Shown: positions 20,870-30,613, counted from the first letter of the stretch. The stretch: 64,000 bases of DNA from Platerodrilus igneus (GCA_036346225.1 JARFIW010001457.1:434001-498000); one strand, 5' to 3'. The notes: a model not told the origin generated them from the sequence alone. Numbers and translations: made by a program.

Positions 20870-21367
20870 TAGAAAGTACCTACACTTAAACATGATGATT
20901 ATTATAAGCAACTACAAGTATTGGGTGGGCAACATTCTCGAATAATGGTAATTGCGTGAAAGCATTTACTGGAAAACTATTATTTCGGCAAATGTCTAAG
21001 TGTTGGGGGATCTTGGTAGCCATAGGCTGCTTAACCCCCTTCAATGAATCTCAGTGAAATAGGGCATAAAATTAGAAAACGATAGAAGGGAAGCCGAGCT
21101 GTATTGCTGTGTGAAAATTTCAGGGAACTATGTAGGTTAGTTTAGACAATAAATAAGTGCAGGTACATGTCCAACCAGTTTTGAGACGGAAAACGCAATG
21201 ACGAAAAAATAAGCGCAGATAAATCTGATGATTATTATAAACAACTACAGGTGTTGGTTGTGAAATATCTGCAACTAATGTTGACTGTGCGAAAAGATAT
21301 ATTGGAAAAAATATTAAATCGGTAAATGTTCAAGTGCTGGGAGAACTTCGCAGCCACAGGCTGCTTA
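20870..21367 (+). repeat. Diverged LINE 3'-end copies in tandem
   Basis: After the LINE stop, a roughly 200-300 bp unit occurs twice. The first (20880-21050) runs from ATGATGATTATTATAAGCAACTACAAGTATTGGG to GCCATAGGCTGCTTA. The second (21100-21367) begins with a decayed version of the LINE C-terminus (TTCAGGGAACTATGTAGGTT, then CATGTCCAACCAGTTTTGAG), followed again by TGATGATTATTATAAACAACTACAGGTGTTGG and GCCACAGGCTGCTTACCCCC. So the LINE tail plus its downstream sequence has been tandemly repeated. Matching sequence in B is 63110-63599. Confidence 0.7.
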
Positions 21368-21610
21368 CCCCCTTCACAACCTCACATGTGATTTTTTTCA
21401 ATGCTCCACCCGAAGGTACTACATTGGCCAGGAAGCGAGTTTTTTTTACCTGGAAAATTTGGAATTTTGCCGAACCCTTGCTGTTCCAAGCAACGTAGGG
21501 ATCTTTAATGTTCGTGACAACACTCACACACGGGACCCCCATTTTACCTCTCATCCGAACGAAGGTGTATTTTTGTGAAAAATGCTCGCCTAACATTTTT
21601 CAAGCGGACC
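21368..21610 (-). mobile_element. tRNA-derived SINE, body only, at right edge of copy A
   Basis: This copy has the SINE 3' end and body (minus strand), from CACATGTGA with a poly-T stretch to CATTTTTCAAGCGGACC, but lacks the tRNA-like head. At 21610 it gives way to LINE sequence. In copy B the homologous SINE continues through the B-box region to about 63879, so the duplication boundary lies inside it. Confidence 0.75.
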
Positions 21611-21930
21611 CCTTTGAAATGCCATGCTTCAGATGTATGAGGATGGACAGACAAAGGTAATAACAAATAGGTTATAGAAACAGCAGGGGAACAAGCATAT
21701 CTTTGGGGGAAAAAATAGGAGAAATACAAGGGCAGAATACGTTCTAAGGCATTTTTGGTGAATAGTATGGGATATATGACAAGCAGAGATAGGAAAAAAG
21801 AGATAGATGTAGACCTAGATCAGATAGAGACAGATGCAGGCTGTGCAAATTTCAGGGAAATCTGTAGGTTAGTTCAGAATGAGCAACAATGATGGTACGC
21901 GTCTAACCAGTTTCAGGACTGAGGATCTAA
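21611..21930 (+). pseudogene. LINE C-terminus fragment, third diverged copy
   Basis: From CCTTTGAAATGCCATGCTTCAG to TTTCAGGACTGAGG the sequence follows 20520-20858 (TTTGAAATGTGGTGCTACAG to AGTCCCAAGATGG) at low identity. Recognisable pieces are AAGCAGAGATAGGAAAAAAG (EAEIGKK), TTTCAGGGAAATCTGTAGGTT (FREICRL) and the closing SNQFQD-like end. Many indels and stops. It is an old relative of the LINE in copy A, lying just past the duplication edge. Confidence 0.65.
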
Positions 21931-22931
21931 TGATGATGAATACTTTTTTGCTTCAGTAAAATCACAATTTTATCCCCAAAAAGATGGTAAGATTTTTGTG
22001 TGCTCAATGATACATGTACTTCGTCCTTTTGGACCATCAAAGATCTAAGTCTTAAAATTTCTACTTTTTATAGTATAAGACTTAATTATATAAATTAAAA
22101 ATAACTTTAAATTGATCTCCTGAAAACTAGTGTTACCAGAAACAAACCATTCTTTCTCCGTATGAACGACATCCCCTATTGTTTTATAGCCGCTTGTATT
22201 CGTATCATAAAATGCTTTAAAAGTGCTTTGAATAAATATTGTTTATGTATGGCTGCATTGCCCAGTATGCTATTTTGATTCTTTAATAATTTGAAATTCT
22301 TATAAGAATACGAGAGTATTAAATTGGTAATTGTTAAAAAGGTGTGTATATTTCCACTTCCAATGACTGGAATTTTGAATAAAATCCGAATTTATAATTA
22401 TTTATGAGAAAAATAGCGAATGCTCCATAAGACTGCATGTAAAAATCGCCCTCCATTTCCCTAGCAGCAAGTCGCAAACTACGAATACAGCGCTAAAATA
22501 TGCACAGGTTTCTGGCCGAGATTAATGTCCTATGTAGAGATGTCCATAGTACAATTATATCTTTTCTTTAAAATAGGATATCTTTCTTAGTTTTTTTGTA
22601 ATTGGAATATACTTTTAAAAGTTTTAAAAGAATTAATGAAAATTAAGTGTTTGATGTAAAGATGTCATTAGTCATTTTATTAGAATGTGAACAAGCCAAA
22701 ATGTTAATTTTTCCATAAAGCACGGTTGCCAAAGTTATCGTACCGAGAAAGATTTCAATGCAGCTGCCATAAATAGCCCGAATTAAATTTGTCCTAGAAG
22801 AATACGGCAATAATTGAAAAAATTCCAAGTAGAAATACTAAAATTATTCATGGATTGATTGTTGGATATAAAATGAAATAGATTGTAATCTGATGCATGA
22901 TTAGTGGTTAACAACTGTAACCCTAAATGTT
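21931..22931. other. Low-repeat stretch before the kinase fragment
   Basis: No transposon or gene recognised. AT-rich. This and the following stretch (to about 23790) are the parts of the window most like single-copy host DNA, as no second copy occurs here. Confidence 0.4.
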
Positions 22932-23297
22932 ATGGCCACACGACTTAGCCCTCGCAATTCAGAAATAAATGCTCTCGAGCAACGTGGATATTTGATTGGT
23001 AAGACAGTTGGTCAGGGATCTTATGCTACAGTACATATTACTGAATATGTCGACAATGCAACAGGAGTGGGAACCAAGAAAATGCGTCTGGCATGCAAGA
23101 TATTTAACAAAGAAAAAGCAGCTCGAGATTTTTTAGATAAATTCTTTCCACGCGAATTAGATATTCTTACAAAAATTGAAAATTCACACATTAATCAAGT
23201 TCATAGCATATTACAAAGAGGTCCCAGAGTTTTTATTTTTATGAGGTATGCAGACAATGGCAATTTATTAGATTTTATTTTTATTTTTATTTTTTAA
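22932..23297 (+). pseudogene. TSSK-type serine/threonine kinase, N-terminal fragment
   Basis: The frame encodes 121 residues. YLIGKTVGQGSYATV (residues 20-34) is the glycine-rich ATP loop, RLACKIF carries the ATP-anchoring lysine (K56), PRELDILTKI holds the helix-C glutamate (E75), and FIFMRYADNGNLLDF (101-115) is the hinge. This matches testis-specific serine kinases, cytosolic kinases of spermatid maturation. After LLDF the sequence becomes a TTTTA-rich low-complexity run (FIFIFIF) and stops. The catalytic loop (HRD), DFG and the C-lobe are missing. No GT splice donor lies at the break, so a simple exon edge is not supported. A truncated retrocopy or a gene cut by a rearrangement is more likely. 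Confidence 0.75.
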
Positions 23298-23790
23298 AAA
23301 ATGAACACGTTATGTACCCATATACATTCTCAATAAATATCTAAATTAATTAAGAACGAAACTAATTTTATTTTGTTGAGAATTTTGTTTGCACCGTCAG
23401 TCGACTAAAATATGTAAAAAAAAACAAGGTAGATAATTAAGATTATTTTGGTACTCCGACTAAAAGTAAAACTAAAATACTGCACTGTTAATTTAAGAAC
23501 ACTCAATCCGACAGAATTGACGAAATTACAATAACTTACCAGCGTTGAACGTTGAACCCATGTGTAATTTAAATTTAGAGGAACCAATAACTCAATTTAA
23601 TGACTTAGATGTACCAACTATAATTCGAACAGAACATTTGAATTCAGAGAACATTCTTAAATTTGTAGAAAATATAAAAATATATTTTATAAAAAAAGTT
23701 CCGATTTAACCTTTACTAACGCTAGTTATGTATCCCCCAATTATATATATGTATTGAATATATTGAATCTAATAGGAATTATTAGAAATT
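23298..23790. other. AT-rich stretch with a 49-codon frame
   Basis: No recognised family. A short frame at 23560-23709 (ATG to TAA, starting MCNLNLEEPITQFNDLD) may be a gene or transposon scrap, but has no known motif. The LTR of element 2 begins at 23791. Confidence 0.35.
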
Positions 23791-24274
23791 GTTAAGTAAA
23801 GTATAAGTTCATTGCAACATTGTAATACGAGGATAACCCAGAGAGGTTATCGACAGTTCATGAGAACGGACATGCAACTTTGCATCCGTGAGGGCAGTGA
23901 GATACTGCAGGTGGCAGGTCACAGGCGGTTAACATACCGCAATTACTTAGAATTAAGATTGTTACATTGTAATAAAGTGTACAATTAAGAGGAACGCAGA
24001 CATGAGATCTGCAAGTTCCCACAGCCGTGTGAGGGGCAGGTTATTATAAAAAGTCCGGGAGCTCAAGGCCCGGCAGTCAGTCTGAGTATTACAGCTTTTG
24101 CATTGTTGTCTACCTAGACTACTCGCCCAGTACAATTAATATTTTTTTTTATTAAAGTTATTATGAACAAGCTATTCTAAATTTCACTGTAAATTCTGTT
24201 TCAAGTCAAAATAAATTTGTTAAGTGTTTCAAGTTGTTTTTTAAAAACACAGCTCCAAAGGCTCGTACCTTAAC
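23791..24274 (+). repeat. 5' LTR of errantivirus-like element 2
   Basis: The LTR begins GTTAAGTAAAG and ends CGTACCTTAAC, so the ends GTTAAG and CTTAAC are perfect inverted repeats, and the next base starts a primer-binding site. Length 484 bp. A GC-richer central part (about 23870-24080) includes a TTATAAAAAGTCC segment (24042-24054) that could be the promoter TATA box. No matching 3' LTR lies in the window. Confidence 0.7.
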
Positions 24275-24295
24275 TGGCGCAGTCGTAACGGATGT
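24275..24295 (+). promoter_or_regulatory. Primer-binding site of element 2
   Basis: TGGCGCAGTCGTAACGGATG directly follows the LTR and shares TGGCGCAGTC with element 1. A splice-donor-like ATGTAAGTT follows at 24477-24485. Confidence 0.7.
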
Positions 24296-26458
24296 CAAAA
24301 GGGCACTAAAAATCCAAAAATCGGAAGATTGGTGACCAAGAATTTTAATTCGCAATTTTGACAGAACCCAAACCAGGCTGGAGGAAGAACAAAAATAGTC
24401 TGAATCCAGCAACAAACCAACGTAGACAAGATACAGCATCGATCGAGCCCACAAAAGAAACAGATGAAGAAATTAATGTAAGTTCATTCCATTTATACCA
24501 ATTGATCTCACAAACTATAATTGATATATGCTAGTTTATTATTTTATTATTTGATTACCATTTATTAGTATTTTATGAATTTTATTTTATGCCAATATTG
24601 TTTTGAAAATAGTTACAAAGAGGAATTATTTTCAAAAAAACGAGACTGTATTTTATGAGACGAATGTTTAAAGAGATTTTCTTTTAAAAGCAAAAGAGAC
24701 TTGATATTTAAAAGATTCTTATCACAATTATTAGAACAAACTCAAAAATAAACCAAATCCGGTAAACTAAAAGACAAAACGCAAATTAACTCCAAAGCTA
24801 AAGGTAATTCTTCAAACAAGCAATTACGGAACGATTATTTAAACCATTGACCTCTATAATACTGTATAAACTACAGCAAAAACATTCTGCATTAACTGAA
24901 ACTACGGTAATTTAAAACTAGCGTGACCTAAAACCACCGCCATCCGCAGATAAGCAAAGTTCGCGAAGGAAGCATTATTATTACACACTTAAAAACCTCA
25001 GAGAAATCGCAATTAAAACAATAACTTTCAGAAATAAAGCAACGCAATTAAATCCATCACGGAATAATAAAAGCGCGTAAAATTACAACCAGCATCTAAT
25101 GAGAAACTATACACCACAACGATCTATAAATAAATTACAACTATCTTAGTACAAACACGGAATACAAACTAAACGTTTTTAATTAAAATTACTCATCATT
25201 TATAAATTGCAAATACTGAGTGAAGCTAAACGGTCATCGTAAGAAGCTTTAATTAAAACGCTTATAATTGCAACTTGAAAACCAACAATACGGAGAGTTT
25301 CAATTACAAGTCATGCATCACCGAGATATCTAAAATAATTAGACGTATCATTTATGCAAAGCATTCAGCGAGTACGGAAGTGAAGTATTTAATTCCTATT
25401 AACACCTGTAAGTGTTAATTACCTCAACGTACGCGATTAAATAACCAAGACTACACCTTTTGGTATTTAATTACAACGATAAAGTGCAAAAGTAATTAAC
25501 CTGCAAGCTAAATTTAGAATACAAGACCGACGAACTAAAAGTTATGCAACTCAATTAAAACCGATATAATTGCAAATTAACAGAACTGAACTAACACAGA
25601 GCAAAGTAAATACCGCGAGAAACTATTCTTCAGAAAGCAGAAACTCAAGCAAACTCAAGACAAATTAAAAACCGCAAGATAGAAACAGGCAAATTCAAGA
25701 CTACGATAATTAAATCAACATTATCAAGTATAAATCCAACACATTCATCACCGCACTGTGTAACTAAGCACAAGTAACAGCAAAAATAACCCGACGCAGT
25801 ATAAACTTAAAATTAACAAATCCAAACCCAAAATAACGATAAAAATAGCAAAAATTAACCTCAATTTTTACAAAATTTGAATTTACCCAACCTAAATAAA
25901 AAATTTAAAAATCTAAACCAAAAATAACGTTTCAAATAACAAAAATCAACCCCAATTTTTACAAAATTTCAAATTACCCAATCTAAAAGGAAAACTAATA
26001 AAACCAAAGCAAAATTAACATCACAAATAGTAAAACCAACCCCAATTTTTACAAAATTTCAAATTATCCAATCTAAAACGAAAATTAATAAAACCAAAGC
26101 AAAATTAACATCACAAATAGCAAAACCAACCCCAATTTTTACAAAATTCGAAATTATCCAATCTAAAAAGAAAATTAATAAAACCAAACCAAAATTAACG
26201 TTTCAAATAGCAAAATCAACTTCAATTTTTACAAAATTCAAAATTATCCAATCCAAACGGAAAATTAATAAAACCAAAGCAAAAATAACGTTACAAATAG
26301 AAAATCAACCCCAATTTTTTACAACATTCGAAATTACCCAACCCAAACGGAAAATTAATAAATTCGAAGCAAAAATAACGATATACATAGCGAAATAAAC
26401 CTCAATTCAAAAAAAATTTTTTGAAATTACCCAAAATCGAAAACAACCCTTAACCAAC
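24296..26458 (+). other. Long G-poor leader of element 2
   Basis: About 2.2 kb separates the primer site from the gag start. Beyond about 24740 the plus strand is strikingly poor in G and rich in A and C, without open frames of note. The last 600 bp are a 90-bp tandem array. Long 5' leaders with repeats occur in some insect errantiviruses, where they hold regulatory or insulator sites; any function here is inference. Confidence 0.6.
25850..26420 (+). repeat. 90-bp tandem array in element 2 leader
   Basis: The anchor CCCAATTTTTACAAAATT recurs at about 25860, 25951, 26041, 26131, 26221, 26310 and (decayed) 26401: a 90-bp spacing with one 89 and one 91. Each unit continues with AAATTAYCCAATCTAAAAxG, AAAATTAATAAAACCAAAGC and AAAATTAACRTxxCAAATAG. 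Neighbouring inner units are the most alike and the outer ones are diverged, as expected from unequal exchange or slippage. There are almost no G residues. Confidence 0.9.
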
Positions 26459-26800
26459 ATGAGTAGCGCAGACATGCGACTTTATTTGGAGACAATACAG
26501 ATATTTGATGGTACGAAGGCGCATCTTGTAAATTTCATTGGAGCAGCCGCAATGTTCCTAAAAACCTTCTACAAACCCGGAGATAACGAAAGAAATTCAT
26601 TGCTTATACGCTTGATAATAAGTAAACTAACCAGAAGGGCACTAACCTTAATCGCCAGTAGGGACGATTTACAGGAATGGCAAGAATTTAAACAGCTACT
26701 AATTGCATATTTTGGAGACCAACGTAACATAAAATGCCTGGTACGAGACCTAATAAACCTTAGAATGGAACACAATCAATCCCCCTACCAATTCGTTCCC
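26459..26800 (+). pseudogene. gag start of errantivirus-like element 2, truncated
   Basis: ATG at 26459 opens a frame with IQIFDGTKAHLVNFIGAAA, then SLLIRLIISKLTRRALTLIA, then EWQEFKQLLIAYFGDQRN and LVRDLINLRMEHNQSPYQF, matching the N-terminal capsid region of gypsy/17.6-type Gags. After about residue 112 (near 26795) the sequence switches to copia Pol on the other strand, so Gag is cut. The first 340 bp are open without error, suggesting a fairly young element cut by a rearrangement or insertion. The rest of the element is not in the window. Confidence 0.75.
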
Positions 26801-27810
26801 AAAGTTTTTATACCCAGGAGGCGATTTCATATAAATCTCCTCATCTAGATCATTATAAAGAAAAGCACACTTAACATCCCAATGTAAGCAAACCAATAAC
26901 TTTACTAAATTAAAGTCTACAACAGGAGCAAAAGTATGGAAATAATCCATCCCAAAAGTCTGCTTAAAAACCATGTGCTACTAAACGAGCTCGAAAACGT
27001 TTAATAGTACCATCGGCATTCATTTTAAAAATATAGATCCGCCTACAAGTGATAATTTGTTGATTAGGTGGCTTAAAGACCACTTCCCATACATCCCATT
27101 TTTCGCTTGTGGAGATTTCTTCAACATTGTTTTTCTCATTGTTTATAATAATTACTTTTAGACACATCTTCATTATTTTCATCATCACATTCTACAAGCT
27201 TTGCAGATTTTTCATTTTTAGAAGGATTAGAAAAAACAAACAATTTGGGTTTATATTCCAACCCCTTTTGTATGCAGATGCTTTTAACATCGTTTTTCGA
27301 ACGGCATTTATCCAAGCTAGACCAATAGTATACATCAGTACAAGTACTATTCTTCCTGGGAACTTATTGACGTTTCCACTGGATAGAATTTTCATTAACA
27401 CCTGGCACTATGCTACATACAGAAGATCGCCTGTCATCAACCACATTTTCATTAACACTTGAAACATGTGGTCTTTGATTTTCGAAAACTTCGTCAACTG
27501 AATTGCTCGAAACAGCATTTTCAAAAATCTGTTCATCCTCATCGCTGAAAACGTCAGGATTCATTAAAGGAGTAATTTTATCCTTTTTACCATTTATACC
27601 TAAAACAGGTCTATTTACCTTAGTATGCTTAATTCAACAACAGCATTTCGAGTAGGATCAAATACTTTATAGCCACTGGTAAAACCGGCACAACTCACCA
27701 AAATACATTTTCTCGATTTTGGTTCAAGTTTCGTTCTATATCGCTTAAATATATGAATAAATAAAAATGAACCAAAGGGCCATATTCACAAGTAAATACA
27801 AAGTGGGCCC
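26800..27810 (-). pseudogene. copia-type Pol fragment, copy C
   Basis: Minus-strand copia sequence paralogous to 1970-2935. Here the RT is not interrupted by the hAT: after RFRARLVAHGF (26964-27188) the next frame (26750-26974) gives KQTFGMDYFHTFAPVVDFN, HWDVKCAFLYNDLDEEIYM and KSPPGYKNFGNE, the first RT blocks. The integrase end (LEPKSRKCIL-type) is near 27700-27730, and 27364-27564 encodes the acidic Ser/Asn-rich linker (VFSDEDEQIFENAVSSN). It ends abruptly in gag of element 2. The frame changes make it inactive. Confidence 0.8.
26843..26850. other. Empty hAT target site
   Basis: One ATCTAGAT, continuous with copia coding sequence on both sides. It is the pre-insertion form of the site at 1970-1977. 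Confidence 0.8.
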
Positions 27811-28839
27811 AAGCCTGCCAAAACCGAAACCCATGCCATTAGATAGATCTCAACGAGTGAAACAAAAGTGCTGCTGCGCACATCTTCAAGCATTTTTTTT
27901 TGAAAATAAGAAATTGATAAGGTTATTGCGGAATAAGGTATGGAATGCAAGCCTGATCAGTTTGCGTCAACTTGTTTGGGAATATCTCCTTACGTCGGCA
28001 GTGGGGATGTCCCGGGAGTGTGCGCGACACCAACTTGACGAACTTTTTTTTATCAAAGGACTCTATATAAAATCGTTTTCTGATTTTTCTACCAAGGCAC
28101 GTGCATTACACTCACTATCTTGTGGCATATTGTGGACCGTATATGTCATCCCATCAACTGTTTTCATCGAAATTTTTGGTGATTTTGGTTATACGCGTTG
28201 TAATTAGCGTTTTATTGCACTATTTGATAAGGGATCTTCATCTAATTATTCCATCTACCTCAGATGTTTTTCATCATTTTGATAGGCTTGTCTTTCAACT
28301 ATCGTTCAAGTCTTTTAATTGATTGTTAAGGTAACCTCGTTATTCCTATTCGTATTAGTAATAATCAATTTCTGCCACACTTGACTTCGAATTATTTTTG
28401 AAATTCTACACCGACCATTTCCGCCACAAACAGCAACAGTGCTCTAACACTGGCACAATGAGTGCAGTTTCCGTGACAATGGCTTGGGGAATCATAATTT
28501 ACGCGGTAAATTCGTATTTATGCTGCCAGTTTAAATTAATTTTTTCCTTTCTTATCTAGTTTCTATCGAAAGTAACCTGAATGTTACAGCATGCAAGAGT
28601 GAATTTACAAATGAAAATGAAATATGGTATTATCAATTTGACTGTTTTCGGGTTGGTACTTTTTATTACATGCTGATCGCTTATAACTTATTGCTAAAAA
28701 TGTCCATCGAATATTACGAATTTGAGTAGTCCTGCATAAAAATGTGAATAGTGCACTATGTATTATTCTACTTTTTTTATTTACCTTATTTAGAAACTGA
28801 AGAAATTTGAAGTAATTCTGTTAATGATAAAAAAGTGGA

Positions 28840-29191
28840 ATGGCAGAGGTGTTAGAAGACGCTTCCAGTACCAACATAGTTAAAAATACACATGCAAGTC
28901 GAAATGAACAGAAGAAAAGAAAAGAAAACGCTTCAAGTAACAACATGGTCGAAAATGCACCTGGAATTGAAAACGAAGGGTGCTCAATCAAGAAGAAAAT
29001 ATATTGACAGGAGAATGAAAGTAAGGTAGTGATTGACTATTTTAAAAAACACATTGAACAAAATTCATTAAATCGAAAAGAAGTTTGCACAAACTGTATC
29101 TTTGCTAATCCTATCCTAAAAAAAAAATTGGACCGATATCAAGAAATACCTTAAGAAATATTTAATTAAAATTAAGAAATCGAAACAGTAA
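28840..29191 (+). pseudogene. 118-codon broken frame, copy C
   Basis: Counterpart of 4101-4454. ATG is followed by AEVLEDASSTN; the shared TGA is present (about 29005) and a 2-base loss near 29120 (AAAAAAAAAATTGG) shifts the last part. Asn/Glu/Lys/Ser-rich first half, then the VVIDYFKKHIEQ and CTNCIFANP segments. Confidence 0.45.
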
Positions 29192-29388
29192 TCGTTTATC
29201 AAATTATACATTTTTATATTTTGTATAACTTTTTTAATTTTATTATTAAAACTTTCTTAGTTGTTAAAATTATTCTGTATCACATTCCACTGAAACGTTG
29301 TTTATGGGTTGTCAATCTTCTAGCCGATTACACTCGTAGTTTTTCTGGCTAGGGGTTAGATACAGAATGACTTATTCAACTGCGAACA

Positions 29389-29433
29389 TATGGTGCATGT
29401 GCATAAGTTTCGTTATTTGATAGCCACACCGCA
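29389..29433 (-). mobile_element. mariner right-end remnant, copy C
   Basis: About 45 bp corresponding to 6691-6735, ending in the terminal repeat (TTATTTGATAGCCACACCGCA) before TATT. The rest of the element is missing, and the join is to sequence matching 4644. Confidence 0.7.
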
Positions 29434-29589
29434 TATTGATGTATTCATTTATTGGTGTATTTATATATTAATTATTAATGTGCTAAAATGAAAATTCAGA
29501 TATACCATATGTCAATGTAGTGATATATTTGTGTATGAATACATGTAACAAAACTTATTTATATATTCTTATTGATATTTTCTGTTTTG

Positions 29590-29750
29590 AACCGACCTGC
29601 ACCTTGAAGAAGTTCTACAATACTAAATCGGGTAGAATGGCTTGCGTGTTTCAGTGAACGAAAGTACTGAACTATAGGTTTAACCAAATTAGTGGGGTAG
29701 TTAGCGAGAAACCACACCTAAACAGGTCCCTGAAAGAGTGCAGTGTAACA
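29590..29750 (+). pseudogene. LINE 5' UTR fragment, diverged
   Basis: GACCTGCACCTTGAAGAAGTTCT, then GAATGGCTTGCGTGTT, then GTTTAACCAAATTAGTGGGG and AACAGGTCCCTGAAAGAG follow 17811-17960 in order, the 5' UTR of the LINE in copy A. The first part also matches 6893-6920 in front of the zinc-knuckle fragment. Confidence 0.6.
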
Positions 29751-30204
29751 ATTAGATACAAATACATTGCAAGATATTTATGTACTATTAAAGAAGCGAC
29801 CTTAATCAAACAGTATAATTAGGGAGCACAAGAAATTCATGTCATACATACATCTCATAGAACATCAGGACGTGCTCTGTTTACTAAAAATAATAAAGAA
29901 CCTAATAATTCTCTGAACGGAATATTCGTATCAGATACATCAAAAGAACACAGACGTCCACGTGGATATATACACCTGTATTAAACAAACATGAAAATAT
30001 TTGCCACGTACATCGACGTAGTCTAACATAAAAAAAAACCAAAGAAAGAAAGGTAAGTGTGACCGGGCTCAATCGGTGCTGGGGTGGGGTATTACACATA
30101 CAAAAAAATTATCTAAAGGAAAGCCTGAAATAAAAAAGAGAAATTAACATAATTTAGTACTAGTTATAATTATTCTAAGTAACATTCTGGCTAGACATAG
30201 CAGC
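29751..30204. other. No gene recognised before the BEL element
   Basis: AT-rich, with short frames on both strands but no known family. It ends at the BEL target site GTAGT (30205-30209). Confidence 0.4.
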
Positions 30205-30209
30205 GTAGT

Positions 30210-30613
30210 TGTTCGCGCCATTTCGCTCTCCCAACGTGGTATTCTTTATCAAGCCAGGCGAGATAAGGAATACCATAATTTAAGAGAGTCGATTAACAAC
30301 CATCCGCGAACGCGAACGTGTTCATTCAATTTCTCAATATTACACTCTGATCTCTTTCCTAAAATAACCATTTCCTGACTCCGTTCCTATTTACCTCTGG
30401 CCAGAAACAGTACTGAAAGGTGCCGCGTTAGTGCTCCAGATGTCTGTGCTTCGGTAAGTGCTTTAAGTATTTATGTGACTTGTATTCCAATTCTATGATT
30501 ATTTCCTTCTACTCTATACAGTCCACGTTCTACCTTACAAACCCTGGTTTACTGCCTACTGCACTCCAGGCAATTTCTATTTGTGCCACTCGTCGTTCCA
30601 AGAGGCGTGTACA
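30210..30613 (+). repeat. 5' LTR of BEL element
   Basis: Starts TGTTCGCGCC and ends GGCGTGTACA. Differs from the 3' LTR at two sites by eye. The leader after it (30614-30928) contains TGATCCGTACGAGCCG near the LTR, which may be a degenerate tRNA-Tyr-like primer site, though the match is imperfect. Confidence 0.9.

Larger units (their letters stand above)
17800..20930 (+). mobile_element. APE-type LINE with 5' UTR, near full length, copy A
   Basis: A non-LTR retrotransposon of the group whose proteins are often labelled 'craniofacial development protein 2-like'. The 5' UTR starts about 17805 (GACCTGCACCTTGCCAAAGT), followed by a short leader frame, an endonuclease, a linker, RT and a C-terminal zinc-free tail. 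The 3' end lies after the TAA at 20856-20858, near GATGATTATTATAA. A (TA)n tract (19487-19537) replaces the coding part just before the RT, and about 230 bp near 19346 are missing compared with copy B. I leave the clade (RTE-, Proto2- or CR1-like) open. Element counterpart in B: 59826-63140. Confidence 0.75.
3156..21610 (+). repeat. Segmental duplication, copy A (about 18.5 kb)
   Basis: Copy A matches copy B (46167-63837) in the same orientation and order, about 43 kb apart. The left edge lies at CTTGACGAAC within an uncharacterised sequence and the right edge lies inside a SINE, just after CAAGCGGACC. Shared junctions between nested elements show that one assembled block was duplicated, not that the same elements inserted twice. 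Main differences: copy A keeps about 1.03 kb of env plus a solo LTR (10976-12004) that copy B lacks; copy B keeps about 230 bp of LINE sequence (near 61376-61600) lost from A; the SINE in pol is about 50 bp longer in B. Confidence 0.9.
26843..29625 (+). repeat. Third, partial copy (C) of the left arm
   Basis: Collinear with 1970-4644 up to about 29386, then jumps to sequence matching 6690-6915. The skipped 2.05 kb in A/B contain the LINE 3' end and most of the mariner. C also lacks a 129-bp part (A: about 3506-3634) and a 14-bp part near 3300. It is more diverged from A and B than they are from each other. Confidence 0.8.

Noticed and set aside
3156..21610. A single giant transposon (Polinton- or Teratorn-like) bounded by the duplicated block
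   Set aside because: No inverted or direct terminal repeats at the block ends, no DNA polymerase B, ATPase or capsid genes; the contents are explained by nested known elements.
22200..23300. Complete multi-exon kinase gene
   Set aside because: No further kinase subdomains are found downstream in any frame up to the LTR at 23791, and no donor site at the break.
25850..26420. CRISPR-like array
   Set aside because: The repeat is a contiguous 90-bp tandem without spacer structure, in a retroelement leader of a eukaryotic genome.
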